From the NCBI RefSeq assembly GCF_000149955.1, contig NC_030986.1, positions 4,491,870-4,555,869 of the forward strand: 64,000 bases of DNA. Direction: 5' to 3'. The notes below the pieces were generated by a model. That model saw nothing but the letters and a program-made list of their open reading frames with translations, made no database searches and was not told where the DNA came from. The DNA is from Fusarium oxysporum f. sp. lycopersici 4287. Taxonomy: Eukaryota > Ascomycota > Sordariomycetes > Hypocreales > Nectriaceae. The translations under genes were made by a program, and so were the position numbers. Positions within the stretch are counted from its first letter, which is position 1, and the number at the start of each line of letters is the position of its first letter. Shown here in pieces: positions 25,351-36,529 of the stretch.

Positions 25351-27563
25351 ATGGAGGCCGCCGCAAGCATTATTGCATTTGTCCAAATCTCGACAGAAAT
25401 TGGGAAATGTATCATCAAGACGAAGAAGTTGTGGGACCAAGCCCAAGATCTACCTCAGGAAACGCAGCTTCTTTTAACACGTCTACAAGGCTATAAATCT
25501 ATATTTGAAGCCCTAGATCAGCAATATCCGAACCAGCAATCTTTCAACATGCTGCCTACATTTTCGCCGGTGCAAGATAACTTGCGAGCTTCAATGGAGG
25601 CGCTAGAGTTGCTTAGACAAAACGCAGATTATGTATCCTCGAAACTCGAAGTCAAGGCTGGGCTGAAGCGGAAGCTTGCCGCTGTGAAGATAGCCATTGG
25701 AAAGGAAAGCTCAGATCGACTCATCACCCGACTGAACGAGTCAGTAACATTACTGGGCTTGGCGCTAACGGCTTGGAATATGTAAGTCCTGACATGACGG
25801 GGACTAATCCGGAATCCGTTTGCTGAGTAGTAACTAATGTATATTCGTTGAGGACCATCACGATAATGACACCTGATCTAATTGCAACTCAACTCACCAA
25901 AACACTCAAGGACCATTGCGAAAGCTCTAAATTTGACAAGAAACCACTGATCGAAGCCCAAAAGCAAGATGAATCTCACTGCGATGTCATAGAGATTGAT
26001 GAAGGTCAACTGTCATGTATACCGAGACACGATGCAAAGCTCAACAAGATATATACCCCTTCGAAATTCGGTCGATTCGCCATGGCATATGCTACTACCA
26101 CTGGTGCGTGGCAGGCGTATCTCCAGTTGCCAAGTTGGCTTTCATCATCCGTACATGAACTACAATCTACTCCGACTGGCTGCGGTTGGACATACAACTA
26201 TCGAGTGTACAATGTCGTTTCATCTGAATCTGATATTATCCAGAGAATACGAGAAGGAGATAGGGCTGGCGTTCGCGAACTATTCGGAACCCGAAAAGCA
26301 TCTCCATTCGACAAAGATGAGTTTGGGCACTCGCTTCTTTATGTATGGCACTACCACTGAGCAGTGTTGGGATTGGCCACTAATTCGACTTATAGCACGC
26401 CGCGAATAGCAAAAACTTTGATATCTGTCAGTTGCTGCTAAGCTTGGGGCTTCATGAAGCTTTGCTTGAGAAGGCTCACCGACCTGGAGAGTAAGTCTGA
26501 AATAATGGAAAGCGATAAGTTCTGACATGCCCTCAGGAGTCCATTGGCACCGCCAGTGTTCAATCCCAATCGAAGCCACCCAGAGAAAACATGGCTAAAG
26601 ATTGCAGGCTTATTCCAGTCATACATGGATGAGCCAGAGACAAGCATGGTTCTGCGTATGTTCGACTATCATAGAGAATGCGATTATGGCGACGAGTACA
26701 TTAGAATCTTCCAGCAAAGATTCTTGCCCAACTTCTATAATGGCCCGCTCATTCATCGCCTGGAAGCTTTCCGGCTTGGATCTTTTCATTGTCAAACTTC
26801 AACAACACTCTCCTCCCTCATCGCACGAGATAAGAAGATCACCAGCTTCGACGTTAGCGAATCAAGTCGCACTGGGGTTTCACTCATGCACTCGGCAGCT
26901 GTGGCATTCGGCATTCGTTTCGCAGACGAAGTCCTTCCGTGGGTGAGAGGCTGGGCCATGTGGAATTTATCACCCTTTAACAAGGGATGGAGTCACTTGG
27001 TGCTAGAGGTAGCCTCAGTTGCCAGACAGGAAGATTTACACACAGTTGAGACAGTACAGCCCTGGGACGTATATCAGGTTCCAACTTGGAAAGGCACACC
27101 ACTGATCTCAGTCATTGGTGGGGCTCTTTGCTATCTTTCGCCTGATATTGAATTCTTTCGTTGGGATAAAGTGTTCCAAAGTTGCATCCAGAAGTGGGTT
27201 TCAATCTTGCAGGAGAGCGGAGTTGACCTGATGCTCTATGGAGAACAAGAATCCATCAACATTAGCAAATACTTTCGCGCAGCTTTCGATTCAGACGCAA
27301 TCGAGGCATCGAGGAACGAAATACGGAACGTGCTGCCGTCATCGAGCGCGGAACTTACCTTTAGACGAGCAGAGCGCTCCGATCGAAAGATGTGGAACAA
27401 CAACCATTGGATACCGATTCGACTTTTAGAACTCAAGTTTGGTCCGACCCCTAGTGAATGGGAAATTGTTTGGGTGCCAGAATTTGAATGGATGGCAAAT
27501 GAGTTCTGGCAGATGATGGAGAAAGAGACCATCATAATGCCTGGGTCGTGGATTGATGAGTGA
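25351..27563 (+). CDS. Helo-like N-terminal / ankyrin-unit protein, no NACHT domain
   Basis: Four exons: 25351-25781, 25853-26342, 26396-26490 and 26537-27563 (introns 71, 53 and 46 nt), giving 680 residues. The second intron has donor GTATGG, branch CTAAT and acceptor TATAG. Removing it joins DEFGHSLLY to HAANSKNFDICQLLLSLG, a continuous ankyrin-like repeat; unspliced, the frame ends in a stop, so this gene is easily split. Residues 1-143 (AASIIAFVQISTEIGKCI...) resemble the Helo-like N-terminal domain found on fungal STAND/NLR-type proteins. No P-loop or NACHT motif follows. One ankyrin unit sits around residues 290-330, then about 340 residues of unknown Trp-rich sequence. A role in heterokaryon incompatibility or non-self response is inference from the N-terminal family. 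An upstream in-frame ATG is less likely, as it adds a hydrophobic segment not typical of the family. Confidence 0.7.
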
Positions 27564-28040
27564 ATAGATTGGCTACTCATGATAAGCGACGCAAACAAAG
27601 AGCACAATTTATGATGCCGCAGTTGCGACGATACTAATAATCGTGGTTTATCTGACTACGTAGCTGTGGAATGTCAATGCTTATTGTTTGTGTCATGAAG
27701 CAACGACATGATAGAGACCCCCGCATTCTCATCAGTACTGTAAGTGGGCATACCCCGGTACGCCAGATGTCTCTAGAACTATGTATAAACTCTCGTGTGT
27801 TATTATCCAACCATTTTGAGGTCATGCCCATGATGAACAATCACAGCATGAGGGCGCCTAAACGTGCTGTACCCCGCTACGTGAGGCGGGGCAAGAGGTA
27901 AGGTTATGACATACACATACATGGATCTGTTCCTACCCAACTTACTTTGATCCTCTGTCTAATCATACCTAGTTCTGCTTAATATATCCTCGGTTATCAT
28001 CACCAGAACTGTCATTCTATTTTAAAACCCTCATTCCGAA
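27564..28040. other. Intergenic, with a small GC hairpin
   Basis: Spacer between two co-directional genes. It should contain the 3' UTR of the Helo-like gene and the promoter of the MEMO homologue. No coding signal. It includes the hairpin at 27872-27891. Confidence 0.4.
27872..27891. repeat. Short inverted repeat (6-bp GC stem, 8-nt loop)
   Basis: CCCCGC is followed after eight bases by its exact reverse complement GCGGGG, in otherwise AT-balanced spacer. It could form a hairpin, mark a transposon footprint, or be chance. Confidence 0.5.
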
Positions 28041-29073
28041 ATGACGACTATCCGACCAGCAGAAAAGGCCGGCCACTGGTACGAGAAAGACCCGGCAAAG
28101 TTACGCCTCGAGCTGCAGAGCTATCTAACGGCAGTCCCGGAGAGTTTGGAAGGAGTTTCATTGCCCATTCCCGAAGCTCGTGTTATAATCGCGCCGTGAG
28201 TTTACCTGCTAAGCCCATTGATATACTCTTGAGCTGACGATAATATACCGCAGCCATGCGGGCTATCAATTCTCTGGGCCGTGTGCAGCTTGGGCGTACA
28301 AGACTCTTGACTTGAGCCATGCTAAGCGTGTCATCGTCCTGGGTCCATCTCATACTTACTATCTCGAAGGATGTGCAGCCACTACCTTTGGAAGGTATGC
28401 AACACCATTTGGCGACTTGGAGATCGACCAGGAAGTGGTCAGAGAGCTCCAGGATGCCCTAGAAATGGAGACTATGCCCAAACGCCGCGAGATTCAGGAA
28501 CACTCCCTTGAGATGCACATGCCATATCTTTATCTCCGCTGTCAGGAGTCATTTGACTCGCCTGACAAATTTCCTAAGATTGTGCCTGTGCTTGTAGGCA
28601 GTAACAACGGGGATGAGGAGAATGTCATAGGACGAGCTTTACTGCCATACCTCAGAGACCCGGAGAACGCCTTTATAATCAGCTCCGATTTTTGTCATTG
28701 GGGCCCTTATTTCAACTACTTACCCTACTCACCCACGAAAAGTCCTTCTGATCTGACACACTTGAGAAAGGATGACCCCAGACCCAACGGTCCCCCGATT
28801 CACGAGACGATTAGAGTCATCGACGAAGCAGCCATGGATGCCGTTGAGAGTGGCGTTCATGCAGATTTTCTTGCCACTCTACGACAAACCCATAATTCGG
28901 TATGCGGGCGACACCCTATCGGAGTTATGATGGCGGCTTTGGAGCAGCTACGCAAGCAGCCCGAGTACGAAGACAAGGGACGATTCCGTATCCTCAAATA
29001 TGACCGCAGCAACTTGGTCGATATACCGAATGATTCCAGCGTTAGCTATGTGTCTGCATATGCTGTTCTTTGA
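28041..29073 (+). CDS. MEMO1-family protein
   Basis: Two exons, 28041-28195 and 28254-29073, with a 58-nt intron (GTGAGT..CGCAG), encoding 324 residues. The join restores the family signature RVIIAPHAGY. Residues His53 (in PHAGY), His85 (in GPSHTYY) and Cys269 (in SVCGRHPIG) correspond to the metal-binding His-His-Cys of human MEMO1. Other conserved blocks are HSLEMHMPYL and SSDFCHWG. MEMO proteins are structurally related to class III extradiol dioxygenases. In animals they act in receptor signalling and copper/iron redox handling, and the yeast homologue in filamentous growth; the role here is by homology. Length matches the family. First ATG after the upstream stop. Confidence 0.92.
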
Positions 29074-31208
29074 GTATGGGATTTCAACATGTTGGCGTTT
29101 TGATGTGGTGGAATGATAGTCTTTGAAATCAGATGGATTATCCAATGTCTGTGCTGGACTCATGATCGGGGAAGAAGTTGTACTGTCATTAGGCGACTCC
29201 GGGGAGCGAAGAGATTGGGTCACCGTTAACAGATATGCAACTAAATAACATGATATTGGTAGGAACTGCAGTCCGCAAATGATACGAGAATTCAAAGTCA
29301 TTGTTTGTTCAAGTAAGGTTCTCGGAATAAGCCTAGGGTAGAGCCCGTCGGAAACGGAGTTGGGAGGTCTGTTGGCTTGTGCTGCGCAATAAGTTTCTGC
29401 GGCCTGAAAGATGAGATGGACGGCTGGAAGGGTGTCAAGTGTCCCGTCTTTTGAACGGCAGAGTAAGACGAAGCATCCATTTGTTGGTGGAGCTGGCCAA
29501 GGGCATAAGCTACGGGAAATTACGAGGTGCATATAAATATCCTGGCTTCTCTGACAAAAGGGTTGCCTCTCACTGTAAGGCTGATATAAACGTTTCCGTG
29601 CTCGACTCTATACCAGACATAGGACAAGATGAGCGATGGTTTCTCGATCCGAAAATACCACGAATAACGAATAGCTTCCTTGGCAATGCCGCTCCAGACC
29701 CACGCGGCGAAGCTTAAGTTCATTGTTCGAGACCCCCTGCTCAAGGTCAATCTCGAAAGGGTGGGCGCCATTTTGCAGAGCTGAAGGACTAGCGCAGGAT
29801 CGCAGGGCTCACTCAGGTGGAGGTTGTCAGCCTGCAGATGAACGGATTCGATTGCTTCAATTAGCGGATGATACCAGAGACTTTGTTTATGGATCAGAGT
29901 TTGAAGCTTTTGGTGATGATGTCGGATAGTGCCGGTGATTGCGATCATAGTTGGAGGCAAAGAGAGATTGGACATAAAACACCAGACTTGTTACAGAATT
30001 CTCAGTCAGACTCTGAAGAAACCAGGATTAATGGAAAGCAGGCGCCCAAGGGTGAAACAGTGGAGAATGCGTCACCAATGAACGATGCTATCGAGGGACA
30101 GTGGTTATTTCGGGATTGCCCCTTGTTCAGGGGTGTTGGACAAAATAAGATAGCAAGATTGATGGTTTTATTTGGTGGTAGCGTGTAGGCTTGAATCTGT
30201 CTTCTGTTCTCCCTCTAAGCCAAAATCATGTTAAGCTCATTTATAGCTAGGTTGCTGCAGGTATCTGGTGCCATTCTATGATAATCCAATTGAATAAGTG
30301 TCGCATGATTGACCAGACTCTCAAAGTGTTTCTGGCTGTTGCAGCTCTGGTTTTGAGCACCTTTATCATCGCATCGCGTACGATCAAAGGGGCTGTTTTG
30401 AAGCTGATCATGACGATGCGAACCTTGGCACTCGGCCAAAACAACCAGAGAAACAGAGTCTCTTACGTAGCCGTCGACACTAGAGGTCGCAACTGGAATC
30501 AGATTTGCATCTCTTATCCCGACTATTGGACCCTGCATCGCCGTCCAAGAGAGCAAAGGGGCTTGCACATACGGAGTAAGCAAGGTGCTTGTACGGAACA
30601 GGGCTAAGCTAAGGTAATCTCTAGCCCACTAAAGGCAGTGAGCGGCGTCCAAGCGCCAGTGCCTTAGCCTCCACTCTCACCCCAGGCCCGCTAACATTTC
30701 AGTGGCTAAGTGCTACTCTGCCACTGCCACTGCCGCTGCTACTCAACACCTCCACTAATCTCGTCTCGCACTTGGGCTGGGCTCGCACTCCCATTCCTGG
30801 CCGGGGCCTTCCTTGCCATCTCCCGTCACGTCTCATTTGCACCTGGCCTTGATCCTATTTTTCTGACCTTAACTCTACACCCTCCCTCGTCTTACTCAAC
30901 TCTTTTTTTACTTGCCGTCTTTTCCTTTTTTACCTTTTTCTATCTCGTCAGTAGTTTACGCAAGTCCCGATCATTCTTCTCTTTGATCGTATATATACAC
31001 GAGTCTTACTCCTTTCTCTTTGCTGCGCGACGAGAAACGCTCACTCTAAACCTCTTCCTTGGCAACTCGACTCGATACGAAAAGCGACGAGAAAACAAAC
31101 AATTAATCAAAGACAATCCTCGAAGAACGACTAACCTCCGGTGAAAGGAGGTAAAATCTGTCGAAAACTAAACAGACAATACAGCAGAGCTCCAGCTCAG
31201 TCACAACA
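29074..31208. other. Intergenic with promoter and long leader of the syntaxin gene
   Basis: No confident gene. Minus-strand open frames of 194, 151 and 122 codons (29532-28948, 29975-29520, 30583-30215) overlap one another and the MEMO gene end. They have no recognisable motif and no convincing splice joins, so I treat them as non-coding or antisense. The right part, from about 30660, is CT-rich leader sequence of the syntaxin gene. Confidence 0.4.
30860..30955 (+). promoter_or_regulatory. CT-rich promoter/5' leader tract of the syntaxin gene
   Basis: Dense pyrimidine blocks (CCTCCCTCG, TCTTTTTTTA, CTTTTCCTTTTTT) on the coding strand about 250-350 bases before the ATG at 31209. This is typical of strongly expressed fungal genes. 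The transcription start is probably at or just after this tract (inference). Confidence 0.5.
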
Positions 31209-32679
31209 ATGAGTGTTAGTTTGCGCCTCCTATCCAACCCTCTCCTGTCGATCCCGCTTCAATTTTGAGTGTTTCCCATGCGATGCCAATTGAGCTTGTA
31301 GCCTATCGCGACCTGCTGTTTTCTGTTCCAATTGCCCTAACCTTTTTCATGAATAATCTGCTGACTTTTGTTATAGTACGGGTATGTTTTGCCTGAGTTA
31401 TTGCATGTATCTTACTCGGTTTGCTTACTGACTCTGACAACAGATACGGTGGCCAAAATCCATACGACTCCCCTGACCAGGGCTATGGTGGTAACAATGG
31501 CTACGGCAATGGCGGTGGCTACAACAGCCCACCCGCTCAGGGTTATGGAGGTGAGAATTTTGGACTCAAAGGGTTGTCCTCTTCCACCACATGCTGACAT
31601 GGCTTGAGGGATAGGTAGCGTCGAGATGGCTCCCCTTGCCCACAACGCCGGCGGCTTTGGCCAAGGCGACCCCAACGCCATTCTCAATGAGTGCCGCGAC
31701 ATCGACCGTGGAATCGACACTGTCGAACAGAACTTGGAACAGCTCCGTATGATCCAACAGCGAACTCTCGACGACGCCGATAGCTCAGGTTCCAGTGCCG
31801 CCAGCCGCCAGCTCGACTCACTTTCCGCTGATACCATGTCTCTCTACCGTGAGCTCACCGAGCGAGTCCGCACCGTCAAGTCTAACCCTGAGGCGAAATC
31901 GCCAAAGAACAACCCTCACGTCACCCGCATTGACCGCCGTCTCAAGGCTGCCATCACCCAATACCAGCAGGTCGAGTCGCAGTTCCGAAAACGCACACAG
32001 GATCAGATGGCCCGCCAGTACCGCATTGTGCGCCCAGATGCCTCGGAGCAAGAGATTCAGGCTGCTGTCGAGGACACTACTGGAGGTCAGGTCTTTAGCC
32101 AGGCCATGATGCAGAGCGATCGCCAGGGTCGTGCCCGTGCTGCCCTGAGCGCTGTTCAGGACCGTCACCAGGCTCTCATCAAGATCGAGCAGCAAATGGT
32201 TGAGCTGGCTCAATTGTTCCAGGATATGGACACCCTCGTCGTTCAGCAAGAAGCTGCCGTCACCCAAATTGAACAGAAGGGCGAGGAAGTCGTTGAGAAT
32301 CTCGACAAGGGTAACGAGGAGATTGGTGTGGCCGTCAACACTGCCCGCAAGACACGCAAGAAGAAGTGGATCTGCTTGGGTATCTGTGGTATGTATTTGC
32401 GACCCCAACTTGATGTGAGGCACCTCACTAACTTGTCCAGTTGCTATCATTGTTGTTATTGTCATTATTGTTCTCATCTACATCTTCGTCATCAAGGGAC
32501 AGAACAACAACAACAAGAAGCGAAGTATCGAGGCAGCCATTGGCAGCTTGCCCGTTATGCACACAGCTGTCCTACCTGCTCGCTTAGCCCGTCGTGTTGC
32601 TGCCGACAACACAGCATCCTCTCTGCTCAACAGCGTTGGCGGAGGGCGGTTCCATCTACCTCAGCTACTGCGGAACTAG
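31209..32679 (+). CDS. Plasma-membrane t-SNARE syntaxin (SSO1/PSY1 family)
   Basis: Five exons: 31209-31214, 31377-31381, 31444-31550, 31615-32388 and 32441-32679, encoding 376 residues. The first exon is only Met-Ser and the second is a 5-nt microexon (TACGG). Together they give MSYGYGGQNPYDSP, and frame is kept through every join. A Gly/Tyr-rich N terminus is followed by the Habc three-helix region (from NECRDIDRGIDTVEQN), then a Qa-SNARE helix (QLFQDMDTLVVQQEA) whose second Gln is the likely zero-layer residue. Next come a basic KTRKKK stop and a membrane segment at about 295-316. SSO syntaxins pair with SEC9 and SNC to fuse secretory vesicles with the plasma membrane. About 60 residues follow the membrane anchor (QNNNNKKRS... 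to the stop), longer than usual for a tail-anchored SNARE. Confidence 0.88.
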
Positions 32680-33385
32680 GTAGGAGTCGAACGATGAGAG
32701 AATGGCTCGGAGGCGATTGTCTTCGAATGACGACAAGGCGACACTTGTACTCATTGAGGAATATATACGCGCTCCAGAGAAGTGGGCCGGGATCATGTGG
32801 AGGTAAAAGCAGTGTTAGAGCTGTATTTGTGTTTTGCGTATTCCCATTGGATTTGGATCATAACTGTTGCTATAGCCCGATAGCCCGTCTTTTTTTTCTC
32901 TTTGTTGATACAACCGGGTTTGACTCTGCCACTCTTCTGGCGTTCAGGACTACAGCCAAAACCGTACTACTTACAGCATGTCATTGTTTGATTGTCGCCA
33001 TAAAAGTGGCGCTCTCCAATCATGGTACAATAGGGCGATATTTGAAGGCGGGAGGTTGGTTGATACATTGTAAAATGCATTGCTAACTCAAAGTTCGGCG
33101 CTGCCCTGACAAAACCTATACGCCAAGCTGTATTCATTCATATTCAAAGGTGTCTGGTCCACCTGAAACTGTGATGACCCATATTCTTACCAGGGCATCT
33201 AAGTATATTGTCGGTGCCGAAGTTTCAAAAGTTTTAGTCTTGGAGAATCACAATCTGTAGGTGCGTTAGCATGGTGCAAACGATAACAGTATGCAACTCA
33301 CCACTGTTGATGGCACATTTCCATCTTTGCCGATACAGAATCTCAAACTCATTAAAGCAAACGGAACTTCTCGAGTGAGTTCCTA
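32680..33385. other. Convergent 3' intergenic region
   Basis: Spacer between the convergent syntaxin and acidic-protein genes; 3' UTRs of both. No coding signal beyond frame read-through. Confidence 0.45.
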
Positions 33386-34099
33386 TCAATCGTTCCCTGC
33401 TTTTGCCTTCCCCTTCCCCTCGTCCTCATTGTAGTCTACCACCGCTTCATCAGGTGCACCGTCGTCTTCTTCTGCATCGTGAATATCTTCATCCTGTCCT
33501 ATTACCGCACGCCTCTTTTCAGCCTCATCAACCACCTTCTTTAGCACTCCCATCCGTCTGCGGAACTCTTCGGCCAAGACATCGACATCCTCCCCTCCTA
33601 TGGCACCACTGCCAGAGCTAGGTAGGGACTCGGGTCGCATTTCAACGGGCTCACGCTCGACGCCTTCAACACGGAGCATTAAAGCGCCAGCACCTCCGTT
33701 CTCTTCACCCTCGCTCTGTTGGACAGCTACGCTAGAGTTTGTCACGGCGAAATCGGGCGTTAGACTGGCGGCCCAGGATACAGCCCATCGGTTCGACTCG
33801 CCTTCGGGAGCTGGCGCGAGATCTACGACAAGGGGTCGGTGCGACGGGTCTTGAGCACCGGCTGCGAGGATCGAAGGGTCATCATCGGAGAAGACGTAGT
33901 AGACGCGAGGGTGCACAGTAGTATTTGTAGTTGAGTTGGTCAGGAGAGTGAATAATGGTTCGAAAGGAGGCATCGGGTTCTCGATAGCTTCGTTCTCTTC
34001 GTCTGGAGTTTGATTATGAGAAAACTCCAGATCCAGGCCTTGTACAGAAGACGCCGTCGCAGCCTCCGGGGGAGACGGAACCCTATCGGTTCCAGACAT
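33386..34099 (-). CDS. Acidic conserved hypothetical protein
   Basis: Uninterrupted frame of 237 residues with coding-like third positions; no introns needed. I do not recognise the family. The N terminus is Ser/Pro-rich (MSGTDRVPSPPEA). The centre has a folded-looking section (HPRVYYVFSDDDPSIL, then NRWAVSWAASLTPDF). A helical stretch EEFRRRMGVLKKVVDEAEKRR may be coiled coil. The C terminus is strongly acidic and ends in a short Lys-rich stretch (GKGKAKAGND). The composition suggests a nuclear or scaffold-type factor, but no function can be assigned. The ATG chosen is the first one after the CT-containing leader, and the gene converges with the syntaxin. Confidence 0.75.
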   Translation of the reverse strand: MSGTDRVPSPPEAATASSVQGLDLEFSHNQTPDEENEAIENPMPPFEPLFTLLTNSTTNTTVHPRVYYVFSDDDPSILAAGAQDPSHRPLVVDLAPAPEGESNRWAVSWAASLTPDFAVTNSSVAVQQSEGEENGGAGALMLRVEGVEREPVEMRPESLPSSGSGAIGGEDVDVLAEEFRRRMGVLKKVVDEAEKRRAVIGQDEDIHDAEEDDGAPDEAVVDYNEDEGKGKAKAGND

Positions 34100-35198
34100 C
34101 TTGGTAGAATGTATGTATTGTTGAGCTTCTGTAGTGATGAGAAGACGATGTCCAGTCCCGGGGCATCTTTAATCGGCGATGATTTGTCCTTCGACACTGT
34201 TATTTGTTCGTGTTAAGCTGCCGAGCTCTGTAGGCTGCAGAGTCGTGGGATGACGGAAGGAGCTCTTTATCTTATCGCCACGTGGATACTGTCTAATGCA
34301 CGTCTAACCCAAGCACAAGCAAACTAGCAACTTTCTTACCGACCTTAACCGGACCGTGATTTGATATAGAGCCATCTATATATATATAATTATGGATCGC
34401 GTAGCTAGTGATATCATTTTCAAGTGCCAGTAGATCAAGTTTGGTTATTGTTGTGATGTACTTGTTGTGGCTCCAACGGTTTCCCTGCAGGGGTAGCCCA
34501 TCGTGACTTGGCATGTGACTGACTTCAAAGAGACAAATCCAACCTCAAAACACCACCTCAGTTTGAAGTGTCACCGAATGTACGACCTCTGACTCAAGAC
34601 TTTCCTGCAGATCACTGAAGAGTTACATTGTATGGATGCATGTCAATGCACTCTGACGTACATTGTTAGCCTCATGGTGCCTCGTTCTTGTCGCCCAAAA
34701 CGGCCTCTTTGGAGCCTGACTTCACCGTTGATGTGATACGCACATGCCCTACCGCCTTTTATCCATTGCTTCCTTGAATCAGCTCGACCCTTGGGCGACT
34801 ATGGATAGAAAAAGAGGGCCGCCGTGCATCTTATATCACTGTATAAGGTGATAAGAGGTCAAATGAACTAGGCAGTGAGTCATTAGCTTATGTTTGAGGG
34901 GAGTCAGGCATCCAGTGCCTTTGTTCCCTGCCCCCCAAAAAAACGCCGGTCCCGTCTATTGTCTATATATTCTCCTGATGGCATATCCTTGCCTCTATTT
35001 TTGACTCTTTCCAGAAGAATCCCCGTTTTCCTAGCATTCCTTCGTAATGTAAACGCTTTTCCATGAACCCAATAGAGAAAATTGAATCGAATATGATCAG
35101 ATAACACCGGTATATGCCCATCTACTGAAAAAAAAAACGCCGTATCACTCCCATCTATGCAAAATGCAGGATATGGTCAAAGGAGCGGTAAAGATTTG
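34100..35198. other. Intergenic
   Basis: About 1.1 kb. The left part should be the promoter of the acidic protein (minus) and the right part the 3' UTR of the chitinase (minus). It contains a small TATATATA repeat at about 34376-34390 and no coding signal. Confidence 0.4.
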
Positions 35199-36529
35199 TC
35201 AGGACGAATGAAGAGCGCGGAAGCCAGCCGCAACCAAGCTCCTAGACTTGTCCTTGGAATCAGCAGGACCGTTCCAGTAAAAGAGGCCCTGCAAAGACAT
35301 TGTTAGCGATCCAGTGACGATATTCGGCAGCAAGTGATGGAGACACGGTGTTTCTGTGTTCAAGACATGAATGCACGACACCGTGGCCCTCGCACCCATA
35401 GTTAGGCTACTCACCCCTAGTCCCTTTTGCTTGCAGAAACCAGCCTTGATCTTAACAGTATCCGGGTTGTCGTACGTCACAAATCCGCCATCTGCCCCCG
35501 TGCAGTGTGCTGCAACATGGCGTTTGTCGACAACCTCTTTGCACCCCTTGCGTGGGAGTTGATTGTACTCAAACGTGCCATCTTCCGCACCACCAACGCC
35601 CTTGTATTTGTGTCCTGCTCCTGTGCAGTGAAGGAAGCTTCGTCCAAAAGTTGGAATACCAAGCAGAATCTTCTTAGGGGGGAATCCCTTGGACATGAGA
35701 TAAGAAACCCCTGAGGAAGCTGATGTTTCTTCTTTGTCCATGGCATAGAGTTGAGCGTGATGCCCAGCCTTTGGAGTCCACGAACCAAAGAAATCGTAGG
35801 CCATCAAGTTGATAAAGTCCAAGTATTCGGCGATCTCCATTAAATCAAGGAACTGCAAAATAGACTTGGCTGCAGGAAGTGCAGCGGTGAGTACATAATG
35901 CTCCTCTGGTAGATGAATGCGGACAGCTGCTAGAAGTGCAAGAAAGTCGTAGCCTTGTTGTACATCGCAAGGGTATTCCCATGCAACTTTGAATCATTTT
36001 GTTAGCTTCGTCATCAGAGCTGGAGATCTGTTTCAAGCGCTACCTACTGTCGATTCCATCCAGACCCGATGCTTCAACAAGACCCTTAGCTGATCTAGCA
36101 AAATTGTCGCGCAATAGAGTGCTAGATGCCACCAGGGGGAAAATCTCCGAGGAGTTGCCGCCCCCGATTGACAGAACAACTCGAAGATGGGGATGCTTCT
36201 GCTTGAGGTGCATGAGAGACCCTAACCCTCCTTGTACACCGTCAACAGGTGCACCAGCATCCGCCCACTCATCACTAAGCTAGATTCAAATTCCGAGTCA
36301 GTACCCCCGATTGCCGAGACGTTTGAAATAAGTCGTGAATAGAACTTACGAAAACACCGCCGTCGGCTGAAACACTGGCGTATGCATAGTAAACGTGGTT
36401 GATACAACTGTAGTTGAGCATTCCTGGTGTATCTCCCTGGTATATCCGGTAGTTGGGAAAGTATACCGCATTTGTGAACATGACATTGGACATGCTCGAA
36501 GCAATCCGCGACTTGCGCGACGAGCTCAT
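35199..36529 (-). CDS. GH18 chitinase-like protein with Asp-to-Ala in the catalytic motif
   Basis: Four exons: 36529-36350, 36279-36048, 35986-35415 and 35288-35199 (introns 70, 61 and 126 nt), encoding 357 residues. Family 18 landmarks in order are YFPNYRIYQG near the N terminus, VVLSIGGG (SxGG motif), the active-site strand GLDGIDIAWEYP (134-143), MAYDFFGSWTPKAGH, LGIPTFGRSF and the terminal GLFYWNG. The catalytic acid Glu141 and Asp134/Asp137 are present. The third Asp of DxxDxDxE is Ala139, coded by GCA wholly inside exon 3, so a splice error cannot explain it. Equivalent changes in studied chitinases lower activity sharply, so it may be weakly active or a chitin-binding pseudo-enzyme (inference). 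There is no signal peptide at this start; Met13 or Met17 are alternatives. It resembles the short, cytosolic subgroup-A-like fungal enzymes. Confidence 0.85.

Noticed and set aside
28948..29532. 194-codon minus-strand open frame after the MEMO gene
   Set aside because: It overlaps the 3' end of the MEMO coding region on the opposite strand and lacks domain or codon signal of its own.
31818..32477. 219-codon minus-strand frame opposite the syntaxin
   Set aside because: Antisense shadow of the SNARE-coding exon.
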